Notes: a model not told the origin generated them from the letters alone. A stretch of 64,000 nucleotides of DNA from Hymenobacter lapidiphilus (GCF_003417065.2 NZ_QVLT01000002.1:1-64000); one strand, 5' to 3'. Shown: positions 43,411 to 52,351, counted from the stretch's first letter. Numbers and translations: made by a program.

Positions 43411-44481
43411 TTATCCGACGCCTTCCTGCAGGCGCGCGGCGCTTTCGGCGAGGCGGAGCTGCTCCACGAAATCGTCGATGTTGCCGTCCATCACGCTGGC
43501 CAGGTTATGCACCGTGAAGCCAATGCGGTGGTCGGTTACGCGGCCCTGGGGGTAGTTGTAGGTGCGGATTTTGTCCGACCGGTCGCCGCTGCCAATCATG
43601 CTCTTGCGCTGGGCACCTTCAGCTTCGTTCTTTTTGGCCAGCTCGATTTCGTAAATCCGCGAGCGAAGCACGCCGAGGGCCTTATCGAAGTTCTTGAGCT
43701 GCGACTTCTGGTCCTGGCACTGGGCCACGAGGCCGGTGGGCAGGTGGGTGAGGCGCACGGCCGAGTAGGTCGTGTTTACCGACTGTCCGCCGGGGCCCGA
43801 CGACATGAACAGGTCCTTGCGCACGTCGTTCATGTCGATCTGTACGTCGAGCTCCTCGGCTTCGGGCATCACCACAATGGAAGCCACGGAGGTGTGGATG
43901 CGGCCCTGGGTTTCGGTGGCCGGCACCCGCTGCACCCGGTGCACGCCGCTCTCAAACTTGAGTTTGCCGTACACGTCCTCACCTTTCATGGCCAGAATGA
44001 TTTCTTTGTAGCCGCCCGAAGTGCCTTCGGTGGCGTCAATCAGATCCATTTTGAGGTTGTGCTTTTCGGCGTAGCGCATGTACATGCGCTGCAGGTCGCC
44101 GGCAAAAATAGCCGCCTCGTCGCCCCCAGCCCCAGCCCGGATTTCCATGATAACGTCCTTGCTGTCGTTGGGGTCCTTCGGAATCAGCAGCTCCTTGATA
44201 ACGGCTTCGAGGCGCTCCTCTTCGGGGTAAAGCCCTTCGAGCTCGTCCTTGGCCATCTGGCGGAAGTCCTCGTCCTTTTCGGTAGAAATGACCTGCTTGG
44301 AACTGGCAATGTTGGCCAGCACGTTCTGGTAGGCCTTGTACTCGACCATAATCTTGCCCAGGTCTTTGTATTCTTTGTTGAGGGCCTTGAAGCGCTTCAT
44401 GTCGCTCATGGCTTCGGGCTGGGTCAGCTCCTCGCTCACGTCCTCGTAGCGCCGTTGAATGGCCTCTAGTTTATCTAGCAT
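43411..44481 (-). CDS. prfA: peptide chain release factor 1
   Basis: 356 aa class I release factor. The GGQ motif is in [18 protein letters not shown] (peptidyl-tRNA hydrolysis; the Gln is the PrmC methylation target). The stop-codon-recognition tripeptide PAT is in [10 protein letters not shown], specific for RF1 (UAA/UAG). [17 protein letters not shown] is also diagnostic. The N-terminal GTPase-interacting domain [14 protein letters not shown] is complete. A -7 box TATCTTTG lies at 44511-44518, 30 bases upstream of the ATG. PrmC is not adjacent. Confidence 0.97.
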   Translation of the reverse strand: MLDKLEAIQRRYEDVSEELTQPEAMSDMKRFKALNKEYKDLGKIMVEYKAYQNVLANIASSKQVISTEKDEDFRQMAKDELEGLYPEEERLEAVIKELLIPKDPNDSKDVIMEIRAGAGGDEAAIFAGDLQRMYMRYAEKHNLKMDLIDATEGTSGGYKEIILAMKGEDVYGKLKFESGVHRVQRVPATETQGRIHTSVASIVVMPEAEELDVQIDMNDVRKDLFMSSGPGGQSVNTTYSAVRLTHLPTGLVAQCQDQKSQLKNFDKALGVLRSRIYEIELAKKNEAEGAQRKSMIGSGDRSDKIRTYNYPQGRVTDHRIGFTVHNLASVMDGNIDDFVEQLRLAESAARLQEGVG

Positions 44482-44510
44482 CTTGCCTTCTGAAATTTGT
44501 AGTAGGGTTG

Positions 44511-44518
44511 CAAAGATA
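44511..44518 (-). promoter_or_regulatory. -7 box of prfA promoter
   Basis: On the minus strand TATCTTTG matches TAnnTTTG and ends 29 bases upstream of the prfA ATG. A -33 TTG at the expected distance is not clear. Confidence 0.5.
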
Positions 44519-44592
44519 CGGAAACGAAGCGGGCTGGAAATACCTCTCTTGGCGCCGGCAGGCTGTACCTTTAGCCAGTTCGTAAGAACGAT

Positions 44593-44690
44593 GTAGGGGC
44601 GGGGCTTGCCCCCGCCCGCCGTTTAACGGGAACAACGCGGTGCGTTGGATGTATATCGTTTAAGCGGCGGGCAGGGGCAGCCGCCCCTAC
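44593..44690. repeat. inverted-repeat element, GTAGGGGCGGGG type
   Basis: Arms GTAGGGGCGGGGCTTGCCCC... (from 44593) and CGGCGGGCAGGGGCAGCCGCCCCTAC (split; ending 44690) pair over about 30 bases, with a 40-base loop. AAGAACGAT precedes it. A related copy lies at 58137-58200. Very GC-rich and without coding frame. Confidence 0.7.
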
Positions 44691-44721
44691 CTCGTTTGCC
44701 TAGCCTTTATACCCCTTACTC

Positions 44722-45399
44722 ATGCACCCGCTCCTGCCTTTTGCTTCCCTGCTGCTTCTGCTCACTGCCTGCCGTCCCGATCAGGTCGAGCACCTGAGCA
44801 ACACCAAGGAGCTGGCCAAGGAGGCCGTTAACTGGGAAGTGAAGCGCATTATGCCCAAAGATTTGCTGCGGGCCACGGCCTGGGCCGGCGACTCGCTCAC
44901 GCGCACCGCCGAGCGGGAGTTGCGCCAGGCGCTGGCCGATAAGCTGGCCGCGGGCGGCGTGGCGGCGGCCCTGTCGTTCTGCCATCCCGAGCGCCTGCCC
45001 CGCACCGATTCGCTGGCTAAAACGCTGCAGGCTACGCTAACCCGCGTGAGCAACCGCCCGCGCAACCCCCTCAACCAGGCCACGCTGAGTGCCGCCGAGC
45101 TGAACCCGGCCGACACCGCCCGCCAGGTGGCCCGCCCGAGCCAGGAGGTGTTCACCTACCAGCGCCCCCTGGTGCTGAATGACCAGCTTTGCCTGCGCTG
45201 CCACGGCGAAGTGGGCAAGGACATTACGGCCGCTGATTACGCGCTCATCAGGCAGCAGTACCCGCAGGACCAGGCTACCGGCTACCAGTTGGGCCAGGCC
45301 ATGGGTGTGTGGCGCGTCAGCCTCAGCCGCAGCGGCGCAGCCGAGTTCTGGACGATGAAAACCCGGAAGGTGATGAAGCCGCGCAAGCCTTTGTTTTAG
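44722..45399 (+). CDS. DUF3365 (Tll0287-like) lipoprotein with a c-type heme motif
   Basis: 225 aa. The lipobox LLLLTAC gives Cys17. The C-terminal domain shows NRPRNPLNQATLSAAEL and a heme c attachment motif CLRCH at 157-161 within LNDQLCLRCHGEVGKDI, then GYQLGQAMGVWRVSL. The DUF3365/Tll0287-like domain with CxxCH is associated with periplasmic electron transfer or sensing. The protein is predicted to be membrane-anchored and periplasmic, with covalent heme requiring cytochrome c maturation. The C-terminus is Lys-rich. Confidence 0.82.
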   Translation: MHPLLPFASLLLLLTACRPDQVEHLSNTKELAKEAVNWEVKRIMPKDLLRATAWAGDSLTRTAERELRQALADKLAAGGVAAALSFCHPERLPRTDSLAKTLQATLTRVSNRPRNPLNQATLSAAELNPADTARQVARPSQEVFTYQRPLVLNDQLCLRCHGEVGKDITAADYALIRQQYPQDQATGYQLGQAMGVWRVSLSRSGAAEFWTMKTRKVMKPRKPLF

Positions 45400-45410
45400 G
45401 GAAGCAAGAA

Positions 45411-45463
45411 GTCAGAAGAGAACGTCATTCTTCGCTTCGCGCTGAATGACGTTCTCTTCTGAC
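45411..45463. repeat. minimal inverted-repeat element (deleted GAAGAATCTCGCGTG type)
   Basis: A 20-bp perfect arm pair (45411-45430 with 45444-45463) with AGAACGTCATTC / GAATGACGTTCT at its core and a 13-base loop CTTCGCTTCGC-like. Compared with the 41050-41153 copy, most of the left arm and loop is missing. It could end transcription of the DUF3365 gene. Confidence 0.75.
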
Positions 45464-45509
45464 CCTCTCAAAAACAACCTTCGGCCTGTCTTTGCAGTTT
45501 GCCTTTTCT

Positions 45510-46805
45510 ATGACGACTACCGTTTCTTCCGCCCAACTGCCCGTTATCATTGTTGGAGCCGGCATGGCCGGGCTGGCTTGCGCCAACTACCTGCACCGCG
45601 CCGGCCGCCCCGTGCTGCTGCTCGAAGCCGCCGACGCCGTTGGTGGCCGCGTGCGTACCGACGTAACGCCCGAGGGCTTCCGCCTCGACCGGGGTTTTCA
45701 GGTGCTGCTCACGCGCTACCCCGAGGTCGAGCGGCTGATCGACTATGGCGCGCTGGACCTGAAGGCCTTTAGCTCGGGAGCCGTTATCCGGCTGCCCGAC
45801 GGCAAGGAAACGACCCTGCAGAACCCGCTGCAACGGCCCATGGCTGCGTTTTCGGCCCTCACTTCGCGCATCGGCACGCTGCCCGACAAGCTGCGGATTC
45901 TGAGCCTGGTGAAGCACGTACACGGCTACACCAGCGGGCAGCTGATAAGCCGCAACTCCACCAACAGGCAAAGCACGCTCGAATTTCTGCGCCATTACGG
46001 CTGGAGTGAGCAAATCATCGACAACTTCTTCCGGCCCTTCTTTGGGGGCGTATTTCTCGACCGGAGTCTGAGCACGGCGGCCAACTTCTTCGAGTTCGTG
46101 TTCCAGCAGTTTGTGCAAGGTGAGGCCGTGGTGCCGGCTCTGGGCATGCAGCAGATACCCGAGCAGCTGGCCGCTCGCCTGCCTGCCGGCACCGTCCGCC
46201 TGAACAGCCCGGTAGCCGCCGTGGAGGGCCTCACCGTCCGGCTGGCCAGTGGCGAAACCATTGAAGCCGCCGCCGTAGTAGTGGCCGTCGATGGCGAAGC
46301 CGCCGGCCGCCTGCTGCCCACCGCCACCGACGAGGCACTCGTTTCTACCCCCGCGTCTTTGCAGTGGCGGCGCACTACCTGCACCTATTTTGCCGCCCCG
46401 GCTTCAACCAGCCGCCCCGATAGGCTGCTGCGGCTCAACGCCTCGCCCACCGGGCAGGCGCACAACGTGGCCTTCCCTTCGGATGTGGCCCCGGCCTACG
46501 CCCCAGCCGGGCAGCGACTAGTATCGGTGAGCACCCACGGCGAGCATGGCCTCTCGGAAGCCGGCCTGACGGCCCAGCTGCGCCGGGAGCTGACTATTTG
46601 GTTCGGCCCCGAAGCCACCGGCTGGCCCCACCTGCGCACCTATAATCTGCCCTTTGCCCTGCCCGAATACCCCGCCGGCCAGCCGGCGCGCCAGTCGCTG
46701 CGGCTCGGTGCCCACCTCTACCGCTGTGGCGACTATGCTGCTTACCCCTCGCTAAACGCCGCCCTGGCTGCGGGCCGCGAGGTAGCGGAAATGATTTTGA
46801 TTTAG
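45510..46805 (+). CDS. FAD-dependent amine-oxidase/phytoene-desaturase-like oxidoreductase
   Basis: 431 aa. The dinucleotide-binding motif VIIVGAGMAGLACANYL (GxGxxG at 16-21) is followed by LLLEAADAVGGRVRTD, the GG-motif, and the substrate segment FRLDRGFQVLLTRYPEVERL. The C-terminal FAD motif is YRCGDYAAYPSLNAALAAGREVAEMI. It is related to carotenoid desaturases and monoamine oxidases; the substrate is unknown. The true start is ATG 45510, 6 codons into the open frame. An upstream TGTCTTTG (45487-45494) resembles a -7 box. Confidence 0.87.
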   Translation: MTTTVSSAQLPVIIVGAGMAGLACANYLHRAGRPVLLLEAADAVGGRVRTDVTPEGFRLDRGFQVLLTRYPEVERLIDYGALDLKAFSSGAVIRLPDGKETTLQNPLQRPMAAFSALTSRIGTLPDKLRILSLVKHVHGYTSGQLISRNSTNRQSTLEFLRHYGWSEQIIDNFFRPFFGGVFLDRSLSTAANFFEFVFQQFVQGEAVVPALGMQQIPEQLAARLPAGTVRLNSPVAAVEGLTVRLASGETIEAAAVVVAVDGEAAGRLLPTATDEALVSTPASLQWRRTTCTYFAAPASTSRPDRLLRLNASPTGQAHNVAFPSDVAPAYAPAGQRLVSVSTHGEHGLSEAGLTAQLRRELTIWFGPEATGWPHLRTYNLPFALPEYPAGQPARQSLRLGAHLYRCGDYAAYPSLNAALAAGREVAEMILI

Positions 46806-46855
46806 CATTCTCAAGCCCCGCACCCTACGCCGTGCTGCGCGACCTGGGTTACTCA

Positions 46856-47629
46856 CTACCAATTACCCAATACTAAAGAAGCCGGGCAATGGTCGGAGTG
46901 GATGACGTCGGGCAGCAGGTCGGCGTGGCGGATGTGAGGCACGAGGTGGTTGTCGACCAGCAGGTGGTCGAGGCGCCAGCCGACGTTGCGGGCGCGCGAG
47001 CCGGCGCGGTAGCTCCACCAGGAGTAGCGCTGCGGCGCGTCGCCGTGGTGGTGGCGGAAGGAGTCGGTAAAGCCGTCGGCCAAGAAGTCGCGGAACCACT
47101 GGCGCTCCTCGGGCGTGAAGCCGGGGCTTTTCTGGTTGGCCTTGGGGTTGTGCAGGTCCAGCTCGCGCTGGCAGCAGTTGAAGTCGCCGGCAATAACCAG
47201 CGGTGGTACCCCGGCCGCTTGCAGCCCGGCCACGTAGCGCCGGAAAAAGTGCAGCCACTCCACCTTAAACGCCTGCCGCTCGGGCCCGCTCGTGCCCGAG
47301 GGCATGTAGGTGTTCAGCACTGCGCAGTGCTCGAAATCGAGCCGAAGCACCCGGCCTTCGGTGTCGTAGCGCTCCTGGCCGCAGCCTTCGGTTACCGCCA
47401 GCGGCTTTTCCTTGGAGAAGATGGCCACGCCGCTGTAGCCGGGTTTCTGGGCCGGATGCAGGTAGGCATGGTAGCCCAAATCCGTCAGCCGCGATACGTC
47501 GAGCGGCTCGCGGCCGGCCTTTATTTCCTGCACGCACAGCACATCGGGCCGGGCCGTGGCCATCCAGTCGGCCAGGCCCTTGCTCAAGGCCGAGCGCAAG
47601 CCGTTGACGTTGTAAGAAACGATGTTCAA
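46856..47629 (-). CDS. xth: exodeoxyribonuclease III (AP endonuclease, ExoA/XthA type)
   Basis: 257 aa member of the exonuclease-endonuclease-phosphatase family. Active-site residues are visible: Asn7 in SYNVNGLRSA, Glu35 in LCVQEIKAGR, the VIAGDFNCCQRELDLHNPKANQKSPGFTPEERQWF segment with the catalytic Asp-Asn pair, and C-terminal HSDHCPASLVL with the catalytic His. It cleaves DNA at abasic sites and degrades 3' ends in base-excision repair. It converges on the oxidoreductase gene with 50 bases between. Confidence 0.95.
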   Translation of the reverse strand: MNIVSYNVNGLRSALSKGLADWMATARPDVLCVQEIKAGREPLDVSRLTDLGYHAYLHPAQKPGYSGVAIFSKEKPLAVTEGCGQERYDTEGRVLRLDFEHCAVLNTYMPSGTSGPERQAFKVEWLHFFRRYVAGLQAAGVPPLVIAGDFNCCQRELDLHNPKANQKSPGFTPEERQWFRDFLADGFTDSFRHHHGDAPQRYSWWSYRAGSRARNVGWRLDHLLVDNHLVPHIRHADLLPDVIHSDHCPASLVLGNW

Positions 47630-47678
47630 AGCAGTGATTTGTGTGGGGAGATGGAAAGTAGAACGGCAGAAAAGAACC

Positions 47679-47815
47679 GTGTCATGCTGAGCGAAGGCGC
47701 AGCCGCAGTCGAAGCCGCAGTCGAAGCATCTCTACCGCAGTAGCAATTTCTAACGTCAGGGTTAGCATTGCAGTAGAGATGCTTGACTGCGGCTGCGCCT
47801 TCGCTCAGCATGACA
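47679..47815. repeat. inverted-repeat element, CATGCTGAGCG type
   Basis: Arms TGTCATGCTGAGCGAAGGCGCAGCCGCAG... (47679) and the complement ending CATGACA (47815). The left arm contains a direct duplication (GCCGCAGTCGAA twice), which the right arm lacks. Located between xth and the 120-aa gene, both on minus. Confidence 0.78.
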
Positions 47816-47828
47816 ACGTACTGCTTCT

Positions 47829-48191
47829 CTATTCCTCCTGATTCTGCTCGTCGAAGTATTCCAGCACGTGCCATTTCAGCATGCGCTCCTGCTCTTTGAG
47901 GTTGGAGAAGGGCAGCGCCTGCAGCAGCCGGTAGTGGGGCCAGCCCTCCTCGTCCACGTTTTCGCGCTCGTAGTAGCCCGAAATACTGAACAGCCGGCAG
48001 GTGGCAATGTGCATTAGGTCCTGCTTCTGCTCCTTGGTAAAAGGCCCTGCGCCCTGGCCCAGTTCCTGCACACCAATAAGCAGCAGCAGAGCGTTCATGT
48101 CGGGCTTTTTACCGAAGCGGGTCTTCATCTCCGTCATCAGCTCCCACCAGCGGTGCTCGAACTGGGCTTCGGTTTCCTGAGGATCGAGCAT
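47829..48191 (-). CDS. conserved hypothetical protein (120 aa)
   Basis: 120 aa, soluble, with a conserved-looking WWELMTEMKTRFGKKPDMNALLLLIGVQELGQG segment, followed by EQKQDLMHIATCRLFSISGYYE and WPHYRLLQALPF. I recognise it as widespread among Bacteroidota but have no function for it. It starts 2 bases after the stop of the carboxymuconolactone-decarboxylase-family gene, so the two form an operon. Confidence 0.7.
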   Translation of the reverse strand: MLDPQETEAQFEHRWWELMTEMKTRFGKKPDMNALLLLIGVQELGQGAGPFTKEQKQDLMHIATCRLFSISGYYERENVDEEGWPHYRLLQALPFSNLKEQERMLKWHVLEYFDEQNQEE

Positions 48192-48193
48192 GT

Positions 48194-48571
48194 TTAAGCG
48201 GCGTGCGGATGAACGGGCGGCGGGGTTACCGTTTCTTCCTTGAGGGCCTCCCAGTACTCCACGGCACGCCGGAAGTGCGGAATCACGATGCTGCCCCCGA
48301 TGAGGTTGGCAATGGCGAACAGCTCATAGATTTCCTCCTCGCTCACCTTCTCCTCGTAGCATTTGCCCAGGTGGTACTTAATGCAGTCGTCGCAGCGCAG
48401 CACCATGGAGCAGGCCAGGCCCAGCAGCTCCTTGGTTTTCACGTCTAGCGCGCCATCCTGGTAGGTGTTGGTATCGAGGTTGAAAAAACGCTTGATGACC
48501 TTGTTGTCGGCCGCCAAGATTTTCTCATTCATGCGCTGGCGGTAATCGTTAAATTCGGTGACGATGCTCAT
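48194..48571 (-). CDS. carboxymuconolactone decarboxylase (AhpD-like) family protein
   Basis: 125 aa, all-helical. The AhpD-like redox motif is visible as LRCDDCIKYHLGKC (Cys60, Cys63, His67) after KELLGLACSMVL. Members are peroxidase partners (AhpD reduces AhpC via this CxxCxxxH) or related thiol-disulfide proteins; without alkylhydroperoxidase genes nearby the role is uncertain. It is the first gene of a two-gene operon with the 120-aa hypothetical gene. Confidence 0.88.
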   Translation of the reverse strand: MSIVTEFNDYRQRMNEKILAADNKVIKRFFNLDTNTYQDGALDVKTKELLGLACSMVLRCDDCIKYHLGKCYEEKVSEEEIYELFAIANLIGGSIVIPHFRRAVEYWEALKEETVTPPPVHPHAA

Positions 48572-48759
48572 GGACTGGTGGGCTGATGAGTGGATAGGCG
48601 GGTGTGCTGATGGCGTTGTTTTGCTGGTGGGCCGGGCTGTAGCTCGCCGGTATGCACAAGCTTAGCCAACGCTCCAAAAAAACAAGCGCGCGCAAATTTC
48701 AGCATTAAGCGCTAAAATTAAGGAGAAGTTTCCCCAGGCCTACCAGTTGCCCCGCCGCT

Positions 48760-49458
48760 ATGCCGCTGCCCACTGTGCTTTCCGATTTCGTGAGCCTGCT
48801 GTTTCCGCGGGTGTGCCTAGCCTGCCAGGAGCCGCTGGCCCGCGGCGAGGACGACCTGTGCACCGACTGCCGCGCCCAGTTGCCCTACACTGATTACCAC
48901 CGCCTGCTCCCGGCCGATAACCCGCTGGCCCGCCGCTTTTGGGGCAAGCTGCCGGTTACGCACGTGCTGGGCTACCTCACGTTCCAGAAGCATGGCCGGG
49001 TGCAACACCTGCTGCACGAGCTCAAATACCGCAACCAGCAGCAGGTAGGCAGGGTGCTGGGTCGCCACTTCGGCCAGGAGCTGGCTGAGGCTAGCTACGC
49101 CGACACCTTCGCGCTGGTAGTGCCCGTACCGCTGCACCCGCGCAAGCTGGCCCGCCGTGGCTACAACCAGGCCGATAGTTTCGCCGAAGGCCTGGCCACT
49201 GGCCTGAGTTGCCCCTGGCATCCCGAGGCCCTGTGCCGGACCGCCGCCACCGAATCACAAACCCGCAAAAACCGCCTCCAGCGCTGGCAAAACGTAGCCG
49301 CCGTTTTCGAAGTAGCTCGCCCCGACCTCATCGAAGGTCAGCATGTGCTGGTAGTCGACGATGTGCTGACCACCGGCGCCACGCTCGAAGCCTGCTGCGC
49401 CGTGCTGCTCGCCGCCGGGGCCCGCGAAGTCAGCGTAGCCACCATCGCCGTCGCCTAG
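48760..49458 (+). CDS. comF: ComF family phosphoribosyltransferase-like protein
   Basis: 232 aa. An N-terminal zinc ribbon (Cys19, Cys22, Cys34, Cys37 in CLACQEPL...CTDC) precedes a phosphoribosyltransferase domain with VVPVPLHPRKLARRGYNQA and the PRPP loop VLVVDDVLTTGATLEAC. ComF is linked to natural transformation in many bacteria and is an amidophosphoribosyltransferase-like protein. It is alone here and divergent from the AhpD-like operon. AT-rich sequence upstream (48640-48740) may hold the promoter. Confidence 0.9.
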   Translation: MPLPTVLSDFVSLLFPRVCLACQEPLARGEDDLCTDCRAQLPYTDYHRLLPADNPLARRFWGKLPVTHVLGYLTFQKHGRVQHLLHELKYRNQQQVGRVLGRHFGQELAEASYADTFALVVPVPLHPRKLARRGYNQADSFAEGLATGLSCPWHPEALCRTAATESQTRKNRLQRWQNVAAVFEVARPDLIEGQHVLVVDDVLTTGATLEACCAVLLAAGAREVSVATIAVA

Positions 49459-49470
49459 AACCACAGATGC

Positions 49471-49654
49471 TGCAGATGCTGCAGATGAAAAGGATTTGTT
49501 CTGGTAGCAGATTAATTACTGGTGTTGTCGATTTGTGCTGAACGACAGTTCGTTTAATCAGCAAAACAGCCACCCCGTATGGGGTGGCTGCTTTAGTAAC
49601 TGGAGTGTCTTACATGTTGCTGAGTCAGAACGAATCCTCGTCATCTGCAGCATC
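49471..49654. repeat. imperfect inverted repeat around a terminator
   Basis: CACAGATGCTGCAGATG (duplicated CTGCAGATG) near 49461-49490 is complementary to CATCTGCAGCATCTGTG at about 49640-49656. The space between carries the terminator at 49563-49594. A different core from the other elements. Confidence 0.5.
49563..49594 (-). terminator. rho-independent terminator
   Basis: Stem CAGCCACCCC / GGGGTGGCTG (49567-49576 with 49581-49590), GTAT loop, with T4 on the minus strand and a shorter T3 on plus. It lies between the convergent comF and gldJ genes. Confidence 0.78.
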
Positions 49655-49661
49655 TGTGATG

Positions 49662-50915
49662 TTATTTGTTCGAGCCGGCGTTGATCATGGCGCAGCGGAA
49701 ACCGATAGTGGCCGTAGCCGAATCTTCGGCCATGAAGCGGCGGGTGCCGGGCGAGAGCCAGTAGGCTACATCGCGCCACGAGCCGCCTTTGTACACGCGC
49801 ACGTGGTCGTCGATGAGCGACTGGTAGCCTTTCTTGTCGTACTTCTCCGAGGGGTCGAGGTAGCCGTTGCGGCGGAAGGGGTTCAGATCCTCCACGTCCT
49901 CATAGGAAAGCGGACGGTAGATATCCTGCACCCACTCGTTTACGTTGCCGGCCATGTTGTAGAGGCCGTAGTCGTTCGGTGGGTACGAGAACACCTGCTC
50001 GGTAATCATGGCGCCATCGTTGAGCGAGCCGGCAATACCAGCGTAGTCGCCGCGGCCACGCTTGAAGTTAGCGAGGAACTGGCCCTGGTTCTTACCGTAG
50101 GGGTTCCGTACCTGGCGGCCGTCCCAAGGGTAAATGCGCTTGTTCTCCTGGTTTTCGTTGCCAGTTTCCTGGGTGCCGATGAGGGCCTGCGCAGCGTACT
50201 CCCACTCGGCCTCGGTGGGCAGGCGGTAGTTGGGCAGCGTGTTGCCGTTTTCGATGGCGATTTTCACGCCGCCATTATCGGAAGTACCTTCAGCGGCGTC
50301 GCCGCCCTTGTTCTTCTTACGGCCGAACAGACCACCCTTGCGGGAGCCGCCGCCATTCTCAGATGCGTCACTGGCCAGCCGCTCGTTCACTTTGGCCGTA
50401 CGCCAGGTGCAGAAGTCGTTGGCCTGCAGCCAGCTTACGCCCACTACCGGGAAGTAGCGGAAGCCGGGGTAACGCAGATAATAATCCACATACGGGTCGT
50501 TGAACGACAGCTCGCGGGCCCACACCGTGGTGTCGGGCAAGGCCGACATATAGAATTCCTCGGCCGAGTCCTTGCGTACGTAGTGCAGGTATTCGAGCCA
50601 GTGGATGTTAGCTACTTCCACCTCATCCATGTAGAAGGAGGCCAGCGTAACGGTACGCTCCAGGTTGTCGTGGCTCATGGCTACGTCCTCTTCGGCCGAG
50701 CCCAGCACGGTACGGCCGCCTTCGATAAACACCAAACCCGGACCTTCGGGGATGCCCTGATAATCAGACACCTTCATGCCCTCATCGGTGTTGTACTCGA
50801 TGCCCGTGGTGGAGCTGTATTTGCCGGGGTTAGTAGCCGAGCGTCCGCCCTTGTTACAGGCAGTCAGGGCGCAGACTCCGACGAGGGCCAGGCCCAGGTA
50901 CTTGGAAATATTCAT
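49662..50915 (-). CDS. gldJ: gliding motility lipoprotein GldJ (SUMF1/FGE-like fold)
   Basis: 417 aa. The lipobox ALTAC gives Cys20. The FGE-sulfatase-like domain includes GPGLVFIEGGRTVLGSAEEDV, ASFYMDEVEVANIHWLEYLHYVRKD, FRYFPVVGVSWLQANDFCTWRT, YRLPTEAEWEYAAQAL, YNMAGNVNEWVQDIYR and TIGFRCAMIN. The GPGLVFIEGG start and NDPYVDYYLRYPG match GldJ, a T9SS/gliding outer-membrane lipoprotein. A low-complexity charged insertion (about 183-212; rich in Gly, Lys, Asp) interrupts the domain. It lies downstream of a PorP/SprF gene on the same strand, as expected for the T9SS. Confidence 0.85.
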   Translation of the reverse strand: MNISKYLGLALVGVCALTACNKGGRSATNPGKYSSTTGIEYNTDEGMKVSDYQGIPEGPGLVFIEGGRTVLGSAEEDVAMSHDNLERTVTLASFYMDEVEVANIHWLEYLHYVRKDSAEEFYMSALPDTTVWARELSFNDPYVDYYLRYPGFRYFPVVGVSWLQANDFCTWRTAKVNERLASDASENGGGSRKGGLFGRKKNKGGDAAEGTSDNGGVKIAIENGNTLPNYRLPTEAEWEYAAQALIGTQETGNENQENKRIYPWDGRQVRNPYGKNQGQFLANFKRGRGDYAGIAGSLNDGAMITEQVFSYPPNDYGLYNMAGNVNEWVQDIYRPLSYEDVEDLNPFRRNGYLDPSEKYDKKGYQSLIDDHVRVYKGGSWRDVAYWLSPGTRRFMAEDSATATIGFRCAMINAGSNK

Positions 50916-50983
50916 GATCAAGTTGAAACTACCTGTTTGAAAAGCGTTTAGACGAGGCAAGTCGGGTGCAATAATACAACATT

Positions 50984-52051
50984 TTAAAAAGCCGGGCAAG
51001 GAATTTTCGGGTAATTGCGTCGCTTCAGTCGGCGCCAGGCCGCCTCCAGCGCGTCGAACTCGCGGAGTGTGAGCGAAAGCTCGTGCGCTCCGCCTAAATC
51101 GGCGCTGAACTGGCTGAGGCTGACATCGTAGCTATAACCAAGCCGAAAAGTGCCCGCACTGATGCCGGCTACGGCCGTAAGCACCTGCTGGGGCCGGGGT
51201 GCGCCGGGCAGCGGCAGGCCCCGGTATACGGCCCCAAGTGTCAGTGGCGTCGTGGTAAAGTACAATCCAAGGTCGGTGCGCTCCGAGCCGCCCTGGCGGG
51301 TGTAGCCGGCCGTGGGGCTCAGGCTGACTTCGCGCTGCTCGCGCACGGTGTTCACTTTGGCGAAGTAGAATTTGTAGCCGCCCTGCACGTTCAGGCGCAT
51401 GGGCAGCTTGCCCTGGCCAGTGAAGCCCAGGTCGGGCTGGTTGAGGTGGTGGGCCGCCACACCCAGCCAGAACTGTGGCCCGAACAGCAACCCGCCCACG
51501 CCGGCCGTGAGGTAGTTGACGGGCGCATAGTCGGCGGCTTCCTGGCTCAGGTCGCGCACCTGGCCGTCGTCGGAAAGCTGGTCGCCGAAGATGAGGTTGC
51601 TGTAGCCGACGCGCTGGCGGCCGTAGCTGAGCGTGGCCCCACCGCTGAGGCTAAGCTGGCGGTTGAGGCGCACATGGTAAGCGTACACGCCCCCCGCCTG
51701 CAGGCGGGTGTAGCCCACGGCGCCCGTGCGGTCTTGGTTGATGAGCAGGCCAAAGGCGCTGCGCTGGTTGAGCAGGCGGTAGTCGGCGGCCAGCTGGGTG
51801 GTTTGGAAGGTGCCGGCCAAGGTGGGAAACTGGTTGCGGTAGCTGAGCGTCACGCCATAGTCGTCGAGCAGGCCGGCGTAGGCGGGGTTGAGCTGCATGC
51901 GGTTGGCGAACGGCTGCGCGAAGTACAGGTCCTGGGCCTGCGCGGCGTGCCCGGCCAGCCCGAGGCCCAGCCCGGCCATAACCGCCCACCGCCGCCCGGG
52001 CCGCCCCGTAGGTGGTGTTGCTGCTGCCGCCGAATTCCTGGTGCTTCGCAT
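50984..52051 (-). CDS. PorP/SprF family type IX secretion membrane protein
   Basis: 355 aa with an N-terminal signal (MRSTRNSAAA... RRWAVMAGLGLGLAGHAAQAQD) and a barrel with the diagnostic start DLYFAQPFANRMQLNPAYAGLL, then SYRNQFPTLAGTF, FGLLINQDRTGAVGYTRLQ, and FRLGYSYDVSLSQFSADLGGAHELSL. PorP/SprF proteins work with the T9SS for surface protein secretion and attachment. It is immediately upstream of gldJ (68 bases). The 300-base gap upstream holds no other gene. Confidence 0.88.
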   Translation of the reverse strand: MRSTRNSAAAATPPTGRPGRRWAVMAGLGLGLAGHAAQAQDLYFAQPFANRMQLNPAYAGLLDDYGVTLSYRNQFPTLAGTFQTTQLAADYRLLNQRSAFGLLINQDRTGAVGYTRLQAGGVYAYHVRLNRQLSLSGGATLSYGRQRVGYSNLIFGDQLSDDGQVRDLSQEAADYAPVNYLTAGVGGLLFGPQFWLGVAAHHLNQPDLGFTGQGKLPMRLNVQGGYKFYFAKVNTVREQREVSLSPTAGYTRQGGSERTDLGLYFTTTPLTLGAVYRGLPLPGAPRPQQVLTAVAGISAGTFRLGYSYDVSLSQFSADLGGAHELSLTLREFDALEAAWRRLKRRNYPKIPCPAF

Positions 52052-52351
52052 ACGTGGGCTGCTAACGAGCGGGCCGGCGGGTTTGGTACCCTGAGACCTG
52101 GAGAGAACTGCAAAAGTGATGGCGGATGTGGAGACGTCCTATCGGGCGTCTCATAATTGCTGACGTAGCTGACGGGAACCGGGCGGGCAAGGCGTTCGAT
52201 GACGAGAGGCAAGATAGTACGCCTGTACACCGTTTACTGCAACCGTAGTCCGGTTGAGTTTCTCCTTACTTTTGCCCGGGTCGGCAACCGGGCTGATGGT
52301 TCTGATAGTCAGTTCGGCTGCCGGAATTTACCTCTTTTAAGCATTCGTTCT
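52052..52351. other. divergent promoter region between PorP/SprF and AsmA genes
   Basis: A 300-base gap. On the plus strand TACTTTTG at 52267-52274 matches the -7 consensus TAnnTTTG, 78 bases upstream of the AsmA ATG; a TTG precedes it at too short a spacing. The open frame starting at 52199 reads through this region but is not the protein start. No terminator hairpin is obvious. Confidence 0.4.

Noticed and set aside
44570..44580. TACCTTTA as a -7 box for the DUF3365 gene
   Set aside because: It is 150 bases upstream of the ATG with an inverted-repeat element in between; the consensus match is weak.
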